Origin: MED-G105 sp965263305
Lineage (GTDB): Bacteria; Pseudomonadota; Alphaproteobacteria; Caulobacterales; Parvularculaceae
Direction of reading: 5' to 3'
Length of the DNA: 64,000 bases
NCBI GenBank assembly: GCA_965263305.1
Contig: OZ253666.1
Location: forward strand, 3,472,001-3,536,000
Below are positions 25,932 through 36,191 of the stretch, piece by piece; position 1 is the first letter of the stretch; every line of letters begins with the position of its first letter. Made by a program: the position numbers and the translations under genes. The notes below the pieces were generated by a model that was not told where the DNA came from, did no database searches, and worked only from the letters and a program-made list of their open reading frames with translations.

Positions 25932-27025
25932 CGCCTCCGTTAATGTTGTTCCGATATTTGACACGGCGAATCGTCGTCGCCGTCCTTGCGCTTTATGCGG
26001 TTTTAGCGGCGCTCATTTTTCTCATCGACTTCATAGAAAGCTTGCGTTTTGCCGGCAAAGTTGAGGATGCCGGTTTTTTCTTCGCTCTTAAGCTGACGGC
26101 CTTACGCACGCCGGGACTCACCCAAGCGTTGATGCCTTTCGTTTTTTTGTTCGGCGCCCTTTGGATGTTCTCCCAACTCAATCAGCGCTCCGAGCTGTCG
26201 GTTATGCGCGCCGCTGGTTTATCCATTTGGCGCCTGATCAGCCCAACGGCGATTTTCGCGGCGTTCGCTGGCGTATTTCTGATCGTGGTCGTCGACCCTA
26301 TGGCCGCTCATTTCAGCGCGGAGGCCGAACGGGCGAAGAACGAGATCCGAAATAAACGATCGAGCGCCGTGCAGGTCTTTGGCGACGGTCTTTGGCTGCG
26401 CCACCGCGACTTTCAAGAAACCCTGCTTCTGAATGCAGATTTCGTTGATGAAGCGAACGGCCTGTTGCAGGGGGTGACCGTTTGGCGCGTAAATGAGGCG
26501 CATGAATTTACTGAACGCGTAGATGCGCCGTCGGCCGTTCTTTCCGGTCGCACCATTGAGTTGAGACAGGCCAGCATTCGCAATGCCGCTGACAGCCTTC
26601 CACGGCGTACGCCGTTTTTTATGATCCCATCGACCCTCACGATTACTGATTTCCGTGAAGGGACGCCCGCACCGGATGAGATTTCCGTGTGGGATCTACC
26701 CCGATATGTGCAGGTGGCGAAAGCGGCGGGCCTTCCGACTCTGAGTTATAATTTACGCTTTCATGATCTTTGCGCGACGCCCCTTAAACTGCTCGCCATG
26801 GTGTTGATCGCGGCGATGTTTTCCTTCCGCCCCATGCGCCAAGGCGGTGCTTTTCAACTCGCGATGCTGGCCATCGCGGCGGGGTTTATTCTCTATGTCA
26901 TGACCGAGGTCTCAAACGCCGCTGCGGAATCCGGCGCTGCGCCCATCGCCCTTGCCGCCTGGACGCCGGCGCTCGTCGCGGCCGTCGTGGCGGTGACCGG
27001 CCTTTTAAGCATGGAAGAAGGATAA
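25928..27025 (+). CDS. lptG: LPS export permease LptG
   Basis: 365 residues, same YjgP/YjgQ family and layout as LptF, with hydrophobic segments near residues 10-30, 55-80, 95-120 and three near the C-terminus. Forms the heterodimeric transmembrane core of the LptB2FG transporter with LptF. The ATGA overlap indicates translational coupling. No lptB, lptC or lptA gene is in this window. Confidence 0.93.
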   Translation: MTPPLMLFRYLTRRIVVAVLALYAVLAALIFLIDFIESLRFAGKVEDAGFFFALKLTALRTPGLTQALMPFVFLFGALWMFSQLNQRSELSVMRAAGLSIWRLISPTAIFAAFAGVFLIVVVDPMAAHFSAEAERAKNEIRNKRSSAVQVFGDGLWLRHRDFQETLLLNADFVDEANGLLQGVTVWRVNEAHEFTERVDAPSAVLSGRTIELRQASIRNAADSLPRRTPFFMIPSTLTITDFREGTPAPDEISVWDLPRYVQVAKAAGLPTLSYNLRFHDLCATPLKLLAMVLIAAMFSFRPMRQGGAFQLAMLAIAAGFILYVMTEVSNAAAESGAAPIALAAWTPALVAAVVAVTGLLSMEEG

Positions 27026-27332
27026 GAATCTGACCTATATGCTGGCTGAGCCACAAATGGGCGTCCGGTAAAATCGAGATCGATGAAACATTGTTTCTAA
27101 GGACGACAAAGAAACCTTTGATGCGCCTATGTTTTCGGTGGATTGAGGCGATTAGCCAATAGACGTTGCGTACGAGCTCAGATATCCCTTTTTTACCGGG
27201 GAACGGATTGGGATGCGTGGCCAACGATGGGCGGCGACGCCGCCCGGAAATACGAGTTGCTTGAGCGTCGGAGGTCTCTTGTCCAAGCACCAAGATAGGA
27301 AGTTGTTTGCTGTGCATGGACAAGGGCGCAAG
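27026..27332. other. Intergenic stretch between lptG and lptD
   Basis: Just over 300 bases without a recognisable gene. It contains a perfect 13-base palindrome GAAACATTGTTTC (27085-27097) of unknown role. An in-frame extension of lptD reaches back to 27213, but the ribosome site before 27333 argues against it being translated. Confidence 0.5.
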
Positions 27333-29981
27333 ATGGGGGTTGGCGCGTGCCCAATCCCGGCAACGTCAGACCTGACTAGGCGGGCGACGACACCTGACCC
27401 TATCCCGCAACAGCGGCTGGGCGCCTTGAAAACCAGCGCGGCCTATATTGCGCTTCTTGGGTTTGCCGGGACGAGCATTGTTACCTCGCCAGCGTTCGCC
27501 CAAAGCGGCGCCGACACGGCGCCGCCGCTTCGTGATCGCGAGAACCCCGGCCCAACAATCATCACGCCAGAGCTTAGTGCGCCTCTCGATCAAATCATCG
27601 ATGAGGAGACGACGGATCGCGTTGTTCGGCCAAACGCTGGCGCTCTTCGATCGGGCGCAATTGACGATCTGGAACGGATTGGGGACGGCGACGAGGACGT
27701 TCTTTTCGAAGCTGACCATGTATTTCGGGAAGATGAAGAAAGCCCCCTGATCGCCGAAGGCAATGTCACCGCTTATTTCGGCAAACGATACTTAAAAGCT
27801 GATCGTCTAATCTACGATGAAGAACGCGATATCATCACCGCTGAGGGCAATGTCTCGATTACGGATGAAAATCTTGAGACGGCCTTCGCGGGCAAGGTGA
27901 TCTTATCGGGTGATCTACGCGACGGCCTCGTCGAAAATTTCAGTGCCCTGCTGGCGGAGAATGCGCGTCTCGCCGCAGATTCTGCGGTGCGCGAACAAGG
28001 CGCCAGAACCAGATTGCGCAAGGCCGTCTATACCGCCTGCAGCGTCTGTACCGATGATGATGAGGGCAAAACGCCAACATGGCGCATTCGCGCCTTGCGT
28101 ATTGTCCGAGACGAAGAACGCCGGATCGTGCGCTTCCGGCACGCCTTCTTTGAAGTGAAGGGCGTGCCTATTCTTTACACGCCATTTCTCCAGGCGCCAG
28201 ATCCAAGCGTTGAGCGACAGTCAGGGTTTTTGACGCCATTGGTACGCGCCAATAGTCGTCTCGGCTTTAACATTGAGCTGCCCTACTATTTAGCGATCTC
28301 TAATTCACAAGACGCCACGTTCTTTCCAAAGTATACGGCGAATGACGGCGTTCTTTGGCAGGCGGAATATCGTCTCAAACGAGACAATGGCTACCATGTT
28401 GTCTCCGGCGGGGTGATCGATTTCGATAATATAGACCCGGCGTCGGAATCCTCGGAACAGGGCGTTCCTGGCGTGCGGTGGAATGTTTTCGCCCGCGGCC
28501 ATGAAAACCTGACCCCGAATTTACGCGTTGGCTACGATGTGGAACGGGTCTCAGACAACACCTATCTAAGACGCTACAATGTGCGCCGACGGGGCGATTT
28601 ACGTCGGGAAATTGAAACCTCAGATACAAACCGTCTGCGCTCCGGGATATTCGTTGATACGAAGCTCGCCGATGCGAATGTGCGCGCGGATACATTCGTG
28701 TTTCAGGATTTACGCACCGTTGCGGTTTGCGATTTGACCACGGGCGAACGCCTGAGCGTTGGCGGCACATCGTGTAACAGTTTGGCGGGCCGCGACCCTG
28801 GCGTTGTCGAAGCGGCGAATATTTCTGATTTGACGCCTTTTGTCCTGCCATTGGTGGATATTCGCGCGCCACTTCAAGATTTCTTTGGCGGGCGCACCAC
28901 GGCGAACCTTAATTTCGTTTCCCTACAGCGTAAAAGTGGCGTTGATACGCGGCGCGTCACCGCCAGCGCCAATTGGGAACGCGAACACATCACCAAAACC
29001 GGACACCGGTTTAAAGCGTTTGGAGAACTAAGGGGCGATCTGTTCCGGTTTGCCGACCTAGATGAGGGGACCGAAATTCTACCCGGCCGCATTGGCGATC
29101 CGACACAGTTCGAAGCGCGGGTTTCTCCGACGATTGGCGCGGAATGGTCTTATCCATTGACGAAAAGGACGGGTAATGCCCGTTTGTTTATTGAACCGCG
29201 CGTCCAGCTCATAGCGAGCTTAGGCGGGCGTAACGATCCGGATATCATCAACGAAGATTCCCAGAGCATTGAATTCGATTATGCTGGGCTCTTTGATGCG
29301 AATAAATCCACCGGGTTTGACGCCATTGAAGATGGTCAGCGGGTCAATGCTGGTATTGCCGCCTCCGCGGTGTTTGACAGCGGATTGCGGCTCGAAGCGG
29401 CGGTGGGTCAACAATTCCGGATTCAGTCGACGTCGGCCTTCACGCCCCAGGGCATTCTGCCCGCTGGGGCTGATCCCTTCCCTGCCGGTATCGGCGAACA
29501 ACGCTCGGATATCGTCGGCTCACTGAATATTCGGTATAAACGCCTCATCGGCGTCAATAACCGGTTTCGGATCGACGACGATACGGGTTCCATTCAGCGG
29601 GCTGAATCCTCCGCTTTCGTCAATCTAGGCCGGTTACGCGCGAACGCTAATTACGTGCGATTGAACGAGGAAAACGCTTCCGCCGCCCTCGTTCGTCGCG
29701 AAGAACTGACATTGGGCGCGCGGCTAAAACTGACCGATAATTGGTCCACGGGGGCGAGTTGGCGGGCGGATCTAGAGCCCCAGCCGTTTGAAGACCCGCC
29801 AAATTCCGGGACGATCGTTTCGCCTGAGTTCCAAACCATCCGGCAGAACTTTTCGGTGGCATATCGGGATGATTGTTCTCTTTTTGAGGTTATCCTTAGC
29901 CGTGACCGCACGCGCGATATCGGCCTCGGCACTGACAACGCGATTTTGTTCCGGTTTACCCTCCAATCATTGGTCGATTAA
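27333..29981 (+). CDS. lptD: LPS-assembly outer-membrane protein LptD
   Basis: 882 residues from the ATG at 27333; AAGGG seven bases upstream supports it over the in-frame start at 27213. After a signal peptide ending near AFAQSG comes the LptA-like N-terminal domain (LKADRLIYDEERDIITAEGN) and a large beta-barrel with GVPILYTPFLQAPD and many alternating strands. The conserved Cys pairs (CSVC and CNSL region, CDLTTGE) fit the disulfides needed for LptD maturation. With LptE it inserts lipopolysaccharide into the outer leaflet. The signal peptide has an unusually long N-region of about 50 residues. Confidence 0.95.
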   Translation: MGVGACPIPATSDLTRRATTPDPIPQQRLGALKTSAAYIALLGFAGTSIVTSPAFAQSGADTAPPLRDRENPGPTIITPELSAPLDQIIDEETTDRVVRPNAGALRSGAIDDLERIGDGDEDVLFEADHVFREDEESPLIAEGNVTAYFGKRYLKADRLIYDEERDIITAEGNVSITDENLETAFAGKVILSGDLRDGLVENFSALLAENARLAADSAVREQGARTRLRKAVYTACSVCTDDDEGKTPTWRIRALRIVRDEERRIVRFRHAFFEVKGVPILYTPFLQAPDPSVERQSGFLTPLVRANSRLGFNIELPYYLAISNSQDATFFPKYTANDGVLWQAEYRLKRDNGYHVVSGGVIDFDNIDPASESSEQGVPGVRWNVFARGHENLTPNLRVGYDVERVSDNTYLRRYNVRRRGDLRREIETSDTNRLRSGIFVDTKLADANVRADTFVFQDLRTVAVCDLTTGERLSVGGTSCNSLAGRDPGVVEAANISDLTPFVLPLVDIRAPLQDFFGGRTTANLNFVSLQRKSGVDTRRVTASANWEREHITKTGHRFKAFGELRGDLFRFADLDEGTEILPGRIGDPTQFEARVSPTIGAEWSYPLTKRTGNARLFIEPRVQLIASLGGRNDPDIINEDSQSIEFDYAGLFDANKSTGFDAIEDGQRVNAGIAASAVFDSGLRLEAAVGQQFRIQSTSAFTPQGILPAGADPFPAGIGEQRSDIVGSLNIRYKRLIGVNNRFRIDDDTGSIQRAESSAFVNLGRLRANANYVRLNEENASAALVRREELTLGARLKLTDNWSTGASWRADLEPQPFEDPPNSGTIVSPEFQTIRQNFSVAYRDDCSLFEVILSRDRTRDIGLGTDNAILFRFTLQSLVD

Positions 29982-30211
29982 GCGCACGATCACTTGTTTT
30001 TTAACAACTGCAATATGCGTTACGAGATGGCTGTAATATGTTGATTTTAATGCGACTTTCGTCCGTCGAGCAAAAGGTTGCACGCTGGGCGAAATGAACT
30101 ACTGTTAGAGCTCGATTAACGCAGAGCGCGATTAATCCTATTGGTGTCATCACTTGTCGGCGTCGCAAAGCGCCGCCCACCGTAGAGCAAACAAAAGAGA
30201 TCATCCCCCGT

Positions 30212-31582
30212 ATGCGTCACTATCATCTCCGCTCCTTGTGGTCCTTTATGCCGCGCGGCCTTCGCGTTTTATGCGCCGCCGCGATTTCGGCCGCACCTTT
30301 GTTCGCGGCCTCCCCGGCCGCAGCCTTTCAAGCGTTAGAAATCGCGCCAGTTGATGAAAGCGATCGTTCGGGATTACCCGAGAGCTATCGCGGGCCCGTC
30401 AGCGCCGTCGCCGCCATCGTTGGCGACGAGGTGATCACGACCTATGATGTGCGCCAACGCATTCAGCTGATGATCATTTCATCGGGCGGTCGCATTTCAC
30501 CCGAAATCGCCAGCCAATTACAGGTCCAGGCGCTTCGCGACTTGAAAGACGAAAAGCTGAAACTCGCAGAAGCCAAAACCTTCGAACTCGTGCCCGAGAA
30601 AAAGGAAATTGACGCCGAGATCAGCGGCATCGCGGCGCAAAGTGGCCTGACCGCCGAACAATTGGCCGAAACCTTCGCCCTTAATGGCTTGTCCCTTGAT
30701 ACCCTGCGAGGCCAAATTGGCGCCAGTATTGTCTGGCCGCAGCTTGTGCAGGGGCGCTACGGCAAACGTGTGCGGATTACGGACGAACAAATCGACGCCA
30801 CTGTTGAGCGCATGCGCGAAGAAGCAACGGCGGAGCAATATCTCGTTTCTGAGATCTGCATTCCGGTTCCATCGCCGGCCGAAGCGCAAACCTATTATCA
30901 AGGCGGATTACAGCTCATTGAGCAGATGCGACGCGGCGTGCCCTTCACAGTTGTCGCCCAACAATTCTCGGCCTGTACCTCAGCGGCGGCCGGTGGTGAT
31001 CTTGGCTGGATACGTCCCGGCGAATTGCCCACTGAACTCGACACCGCCATTCAAGCGCTTGAAGTTGGCTCAGTGACCAACCCGATCCCCTCGGAAGGGG
31101 CATTCATGATCCTCGCTGTGCGCGACAAGAGAGAAGCCCGCCAACAAGGTGAGAAGACCTACACCCTCGCCTATGCCAGTGCGCCTTTAAGCATGGGCCG
31201 CACCCAAGCGCTGCAAGCGTTGGAAAAACTCGAAACGGCTGGCGCCTGTGGCGGCAGCAACACCCGCCGCCAAGATCTTGGCGAAGGCGTTGGCGTTGCG
31301 CTAATGGAGCGAGCGAAGCTTGATGATATTAATCCGCGCTTCCACCGAGCAATTGATGGTCTCGACCAAGGGGACCTTTCAGGCGCGATTGAATCCGAAG
31401 GGTACATGCATATCGCCTATATCTGCGAGTTAGACGAAGGTCTTGGCATTCCCTCGCGACGCTCGATTGAAGACCGTCTCTTTGGCCGCCAGTTGAACAG
31501 AATTTCTCAGCAGTATTTGCGCGATGTCGAGCGGAAAACGATGGTCGATATCCGCGCAAAACCTCAGCAGCCCAACGGCTAA
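30212..31582 (+). CDS. surA: Periplasmic chaperone / peptidyl-prolyl isomerase SurA-type
   Basis: 456 residues. N-terminal signal peptide (start MRHYHLRSLW or the ATG at 30248, MPRGLRVL). A SurA N-terminal domain begins VSAVAAIVGDEVITTYDVRQR; a parvulin-type domain lies near residues 205-300 (YQGGLQLIEQM, CTSAAAGGDLGWIRPGELP). It escorts unfolded outer-membrane proteins through the periplasm. The lptD-surA-pdxA-rsmA order is conserved in proteobacteria. The 230 bases between lptD and this start show no gene. Confidence 0.92.
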   Translation: MRHYHLRSLWSFMPRGLRVLCAAAISAAPLFAASPAAAFQALEIAPVDESDRSGLPESYRGPVSAVAAIVGDEVITTYDVRQRIQLMIISSGGRISPEIASQLQVQALRDLKDEKLKLAEAKTFELVPEKKEIDAEISGIAAQSGLTAEQLAETFALNGLSLDTLRGQIGASIVWPQLVQGRYGKRVRITDEQIDATVERMREEATAEQYLVSEICIPVPSPAEAQTYYQGGLQLIEQMRRGVPFTVVAQQFSACTSAAAGGDLGWIRPGELPTELDTAIQALEVGSVTNPIPSEGAFMILAVRDKREARQQGEKTYTLAYASAPLSMGRTQALQALEKLETAGACGGSNTRRQDLGEGVGVALMERAKLDDINPRFHRAIDGLDQGDLSGAIESEGYMHIAYICELDEGLGIPSRRSIEDRLFGRQLNRISQQYLRDVERKTMVDIRAKPQQPNG

Positions 31583-31639
31583 AACATTATCGCCCTCCGC
31601 TTAGATTGATTGGCGCGGGCGATCATTGGCAGGGATAAC

Positions 31640-32677
31640 GTGACCATAGACACCCCCCTTGCCGTGACCATGGGAGAGCCCGGCGGCGTCGGGCTAGAAA
31701 TCACCATTAAAGCGTGGCGGGCGTTCGCCAACCTGTCACGTAGCGCGCCGCACGCGGAAGAAGCGCCCGAGTTTTTTTTGATCGATGATCCAGCAAGGGT
31801 GAAAGCGGCTGGCGCGCCCGTTGCGATCATTGAAGCGCCTTCGGAGGCGCTTTCGGTTTTCAGCGATTGTCTGCCCGTCTTCCCATTACCGGCAGCCGTG
31901 AGCGCTATCCCCGGGCGCGCGGCGCCCGAAACCGCCCAATCAGTCATCACGTCGATTGAAAAAGCCGTTGAGTTTGCTTTGTCCGGCGCGGTCGACGGCG
32001 TCGTCACAAATCCCATCCAAAAATCCGTCCTTAGAGACGCTGGGTTTCCTTTTCCTGGACATACTGAATTTCTTGCCGCCCTCACCGAAGACGCGCCAAT
32101 GCCTTCCAATCGCCCGCGCGGGCCCGTGATGTTGCTTGCGGGCCCAAGACTAAAGACCGCACCCGTCACCATTCATGTCTCAGTGAAAGAGGCGGCGCAG
32201 TCCTTGAAAACCGACGAAATTATCCGACAAGGAATGATTATAGCTGATGCGCTTCAGCATGATTTCGGGATAACGTCGCCGCGCCTCGCCATTTCCGGCC
32301 TGAACCCCCATGCAGGCGAAAATGGCGCAATGGGTGATGAAGACAACCGCATCATCGCGCCGGCCGTTAAAGCCCTTTGTAGCGCGGGCATCGACGCAAG
32401 AGGGCCATTACCCGCCGATACGATGTTCCATGAGCGGGCCCTGGCGAGTTATGACGCCGCCCTTTGCATGCTCCATGACCAGGCGCTTATCCCCGTAAAA
32501 ACCCTTGATTTTGACCGGGCGGTCAATGTCACCCTCGGCTTGCCGATAGTTCGAACTTCGCCTGATCATGGCACCGCGCTTGATATTGCAGGCAAGGATA
32601 TGGCGCGGCCCGATAGCCTGATGGCGGCGTTAAGGCTCGCCTCGTTTATGGCGCAGCAACGTCGTGGGCGCCCATGA
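31640..32677 (+). CDS. pdxA: 4-hydroxythreonine-4-phosphate dehydrogenase
   Basis: 345 residues from the GTG at 31640, with AGGGA six bases upstream; a TTG at 31610 would add ten. Motifs MGEPGGVGLEI at the N-terminus, FPGHTEFLA, and SGLNPHAGENGAMGDED with metal-binding His and Asp, plus HDQALIPVKTL. It oxidises 4-phosphohydroxy-threonine in the pyridoxal phosphate pathway. Overlaps rsmA by four bases. Confidence 0.96.
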   Translation: MTIDTPLAVTMGEPGGVGLEITIKAWRAFANLSRSAPHAEEAPEFFLIDDPARVKAAGAPVAIIEAPSEALSVFSDCLPVFPLPAAVSAIPGRAAPETAQSVITSIEKAVEFALSGAVDGVVTNPIQKSVLRDAGFPFPGHTEFLAALTEDAPMPSNRPRGPVMLLAGPRLKTAPVTIHVSVKEAAQSLKTDEIIRQGMIIADALQHDFGITSPRLAISGLNPHAGENGAMGDEDNRIIAPAVKALCSAGIDARGPLPADTMFHERALASYDAALCMLHDQALIPVKTLDFDRAVNVTLGLPIVRTSPDHGTALDIAGKDMARPDSLMAALRLASFMAQQRRGRP

Positions 32678-33531
32678 ACCCTTCTCCGCTGCCGCCCTTG
32701 AGGGATGTGATTGCTGAATATGGTCTCGGCGCCAACAAGGCGCTTGGCCAGCATTTCCTGTTAGATTTGAACATTACACGGAAAATCGCGCGCCTAGCCA
32801 AGGTGAGCGGTGACGACCATGTATTAGAAATCGGCCCTGGGCCCGGTGGGTTAACGCGCGCCCTTCTTGAAACCGGCGCAACAGTCACGGCGGTGGAGCG
32901 TGACGCGCGATGTGGGCCTTTACTGAGTGACGTTTCGGCCGCCTTCGATGGTCGCCTTACCGTCATCGAAGAAGACGCGTTGCAAATACGGGAACAGGAA
33001 TTTGTCTCCGGGCCCGTCAAGATCATTTCAAACCTGCCTTACAATATCTCGACGGAGCTTTTGATCAAATGGCTGAAACAAAATCATCAAGCACCCAAGG
33101 AGAACTCATGCGCTCCCCTTTGGTCAGCCATGGCGCTCATGTTTCAAAAGGAAGTTGCTGACCGCATCCTCGCCAACCAAAACGATAAAGCCTATGGACG
33201 TTTGTCGATCATCGCACAGACGGCGGCGCAGCCATCCCGCGGCTTCGATCTCCCGGCGAGAGCGTTCACCCCGCCGCCCAAGGTCGATTCGACTGTGGTT
33301 TTGTTCACCCCCGTTGATGACCGCCGAGATTTAGAAACACTGGAGATTGTGACCCAAGCGGCATTTTCGCAACGCCGTAAAATGTTGCGCAGTTCGCTCA
33401 AACCTATTTTCGGTGCGAACACTGAAGAGAATTTACGGGCCTGCGGCGTCGTCCCAACACAGCGAGCCGAAGAAGTCAGTATAGAACAATTCAACGCGTT
33501 AGCGGCGTTGTACGCAGAAAATCGATCATGA
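32674..33531 (+). CDS. rsmA: 16S rRNA dimethyladenosine transferase RsmA (KsgA)
   Basis: 285 residues. Motifs GLGANKALGQHFLLD, VLEIGPGPGGLTRALLE (SAM binding) and SNLPYNISTELL (the NLPY catalytic motif). It dimethylates two adjacent adenines near the 3' end of 16S rRNA. ATGA overlap with pdxA; the next gene converges with only two bases between. Confidence 0.97.
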   Translation: MNPSPLPPLRDVIAEYGLGANKALGQHFLLDLNITRKIARLAKVSGDDHVLEIGPGPGGLTRALLETGATVTAVERDARCGPLLSDVSAAFDGRLTVIEEDALQIREQEFVSGPVKIISNLPYNISTELLIKWLKQNHQAPKENSCAPLWSAMALMFQKEVADRILANQNDKAYGRLSIIAQTAAQPSRGFDLPARAFTPPPKVDSTVVLFTPVDDRRDLETLEIVTQAAFSQRRKMLRSSLKPIFGANTEENLRACGVVPTQRAEEVSIEQFNALAALYAENRS

Positions 33532-33533
33532 AA

Positions 33534-35162
33534 TTAGGCTTGAAGAATATCGTATTCGTTCCTTTCAAACCCTTCGACTAATTTGAATTTTTGAATCTTA
33601 CCCGATCCCGTCAATGGCCATTCATCAACCCAGATCCAATACCGTGGGGTTTTCTGGGGCGATAGTCGATCTCGGATAAACGCTTTTAGCTCTGCTGGCG
33701 TCGGGCGGGCATCCGATGGCGCCTCTGCGTTGGCGCGCATAAAACAAGCGACTTCTTCGCCCCATTTTTCATCGGGTTTGCCAACGACCGCCGCTTCGGC
33801 AATCGCATCATGCTCCAAAAGCGCGTTTTCGATTTCGACAGGAAAAAGGTTTTCACCGCCACGGATGATCATCTCTTTGACGCGGCCCGTGATTTTGACA
33901 TACCCCCGGGCATCCATCACGCCGAGATCGCCGGTATGGAGCCAGCCATCCCCTTTAATAGCGCTGGCGGTTGCTTCAGGATTATCATTGTAGCCTGTCA
34001 TAACGTGATAACCACGACAGCATATCTCGCCCTGGACGCCGATGGCGCAGACACCACCGGTCCCTGGGTCACGAATGGCGACTTCGGTATGGGGCATTGG
34101 TTGACCAATCGTTTCTGTACGATCTTCCACCGTATCCGTCGGCCAAGCAGACGTGATCACTGGAGAGCTTTCTGTCTGCCCGTAGACAATAACAACATCA
34201 GCACCCAGCACCTCTTTTGCTTTTCGCGCCAGTTCTGGGGCGACCATCGCACCGCCGGACCCTATGCCCCGCAAGGATGACGTATCAACGCCAATTTGCC
34301 CGGCAGCTTCGATAAAGCCGACAATCATTGTTGGGACACCGAAAAGACGCGTCACGCCTTGTTCTACGATAATTCTTGTCAGCATCGCGGGATCATAAAG
34401 CGGCGCTAAAAGGATCGTCGCGCTATGGGCCATGAAGCCCAACAGAATAAGGCCGCACCCGGTTGTATGGAACATGGGCATGTTATGCAAAACGATTTCA
34501 TCATCGAGGCACCCTGCCCGTGCGGCAGAGTCTTTTGCGTTTTGGACTAACCCAAAATGATGCAGCAAGGCGCCTTTTGGGAACCCGGTTGTCCCCGATG
34601 TATACTGAATTTGGGCGATGTCACTCGGAACGACGCTGGGCAGCACGCCGGTGTCTTCTCCGTCAAATAGGGCTTGATGATCCGTGAGATAAAAGCGTGT
34701 TTTGACACCCGGCGCGCCTTTACATGCCTCCTCGGCGATGGCAGCCATTGGGTTGCCGCGAAATTCCTCGACAAGATAGAGCGCTTCGGCCCTTGATTGC
34801 TTGAGAACAAATTCCAATTCGCGCGCTTGATAGGCGGGATTAACGGTGACCAGCGTCACGCCGGCCAATCCGCAAGCGAATTCCAGCAGCACCCATTCGG
34901 GGATGTTGGGTGCATAAACAGCAACCCGGGCGCCTTTGGCATGTCGGCTCGCCAACGCCTTTGCGAGACGTACACTGTCTTTATAAAGCGCATCATATGT
35001 CCAGATGCGTCCTATTTCGCCCTTCAACGTGATTTCTTTTAGCGCGTCTTTATCTGGAGTGAGCCGCGCCCGCTCAGCCAGCATATCACCGATGGTGATT
35101 TCTCGCAGGGGCGTCGATGATTGTAACGGAAAGTACGATTCTTCGAGTGAGACCTGATACAT
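33534..35162 (-). CDS. AMP-binding acyl-CoA synthetase
   Basis: 542 residues from the ATG at 35162, with AGAGG upstream; longer in-frame starts run into the thioesterase gene and are unlikely. ANL-superfamily motifs: IQYTSGTTGFPKGALL near residue 180, VYGQTESSPV near 320, GWLHTGDLGVMD near 420, and a C-terminal GSGKIQKFKL with the catalytic Lys. It adenylates a fatty or aromatic acid and loads it onto CoA. Substrate range is unknown; size and motifs fit a medium-chain FadD-like enzyme. A thioesterase gene lies 19 bases upstream, so the two may form an acyl-CoA handling pair. Confidence 0.9.
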   Translation of the reverse strand: MYQVSLEESYFPLQSSTPLREITIGDMLAERARLTPDKDALKEITLKGEIGRIWTYDALYKDSVRLAKALASRHAKGARVAVYAPNIPEWVLLEFACGLAGVTLVTVNPAYQARELEFVLKQSRAEALYLVEEFRGNPMAAIAEEACKGAPGVKTRFYLTDHQALFDGEDTGVLPSVVPSDIAQIQYTSGTTGFPKGALLHHFGLVQNAKDSAARAGCLDDEIVLHNMPMFHTTGCGLILLGFMAHSATILLAPLYDPAMLTRIIVEQGVTRLFGVPTMIVGFIEAAGQIGVDTSSLRGIGSGGAMVAPELARKAKEVLGADVVIVYGQTESSPVITSAWPTDTVEDRTETIGQPMPHTEVAIRDPGTGGVCAIGVQGEICCRGYHVMTGYNDNPEATASAIKGDGWLHTGDLGVMDARGYVKITGRVKEMIIRGGENLFPVEIENALLEHDAIAEAAVVGKPDEKWGEEVACFMRANAEAPSDARPTPAELKAFIRDRLSPQKTPRYWIWVDEWPLTGSGKIQKFKLVEGFERNEYDILQA

Positions 35163-35181
35163 TCCAACCTCTATTTTTGTC

Positions 35182-35598
35182 TTAAGCCTTTGGCGGCGTG
35201 ATGATTTGGGTTTGGGTGACGATGGCTGCCAACGCACCGTCCTCTCGGCTGATGCGCGTTTCCCAAACTTGTATTCTCGCGCCAAGTTTCACCGGTGTCG
35301 TGACCGCCAGCGCTTTTTGCCCGACGGGCACGGGACGGAGAAAGTTCGTTTTGCTTTCAATTGTCGAGGTCGTGCAATCCATGGGCATGTTCAAAAATGC
35401 GCCGACCCCACCTAAATTATCCGCAAACGCCATAATTGCGCCGCCATGCAGCGTCGCCGGCACCGTCGCGTGATCGGGTGTCACTTCAAGTTCTGCTTCA
35501 ATTCTCTCCTTTGAGGCAAAGGTGAGATGAACGCCAATCATTTTAGGAAACGGCGCATTACTCTGGTTGATTGCATCGGCAAGGTTTTCATCAGTCAT
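35182..35598 (-). CDS. PaaI-family hotdog thioesterase
   Basis: 138 residues. Hotdog-fold motif ATLHGGAIMAFADNLGGVG near residue 50 holds the HGG active-site pattern of the PaaI/YdiI thioesterases, which release acids from acyl-CoA or aryl-CoA. The coding frame begins MTDENLADAINQSNAPFPKM. It lies directly upstream of the acyl-CoA synthetase on the same strand. Confidence 0.88.
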   Translation of the reverse strand: MTDENLADAINQSNAPFPKMIGVHLTFASKERIEAELEVTPDHATVPATLHGGAIMAFADNLGGVGAFLNMPMDCTTSTIESKTNFLRPVPVGQKALAVTTPVKLGARIQVWETRISREDGALAAIVTQTQIITPPKA

Positions 35599-35636
35599 CG
35601 GTCAGATCAGTTCCAATTTTGATACGTTGTCATGGA

Positions 35637-36191
35637 TTACGTTGCTTTCTCCGGTGGCGCATTTATCAAAACCGCAACGAATAACGCCGGTTCATCGCCC
35701 CGGTTAACCCAGGCATGGTTCGTTGCACGCTGAATTACGACATCACCGGGGTGCAGCAACGTTGGCGGCCCCTCATCCAACAACAACTCAACATCGCCCT
35801 TTATTAATATTATGACATCAAGGGTATCGGTCTTGTGCATCATTGGATGACGCGTTGTATCAACCCGCGTATGGGCCGCACCTGCGGCGGAAAAACCAAA
35901 CGCCGCCGCTGCTTCTTTTTCTTCAGGTGTTGAAAATTCTTTTTCGGTTGGCGTTGAGAACCATCGAATTTTTACCGATCCGGTGGGCGGCTCTAATTTT
36001 ACAGGCGCGTTATTGAGGGTATCTTCGGCTGTAAAAAGATGGGCCGCGGCTAAATGGGTTTGCCAGATCTCGGCCAGCCCTGATTCACCCGCCGCCAAAA
36101 TCGCCGCCGGGGCGCCGTCTATCATCACATATGACCGACCATCGTCATTATCCGCTGTGATGATGCGTCTTTGAGCGGACCAATTAATCAT
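35637..36191 (-). CDS. Cupin-domain protein
   Basis: 184 residues. The C-terminal half has a cupin barrel: HPMMHKTDTLDVIILIKGD followed by GPPTLLHPGDVVIQRATNHAWVN, with the two conserved motifs and three His/Glu-type metal ligands partly visible. Substrate unknown; it resembles small cupins that bind a metal and an aromatic or acidic ligand. The ATG overlaps the stop of the upstream lipoprotein gene by four bases. Confidence 0.82.
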   Translation of the reverse strand: MINWSAQRRIITADNDDGRSYVMIDGAPAAILAAGESGLAEIWQTHLAAAHLFTAEDTLNNAPVKLEPPTGSVKIRWFSTPTEKEFSTPEEKEAAAAFGFSAAGAAHTRVDTTRHPMMHKTDTLDVIILIKGDVELLLDEGPPTLLHPGDVVIQRATNHAWVNRGDEPALFVAVLINAPPEKAT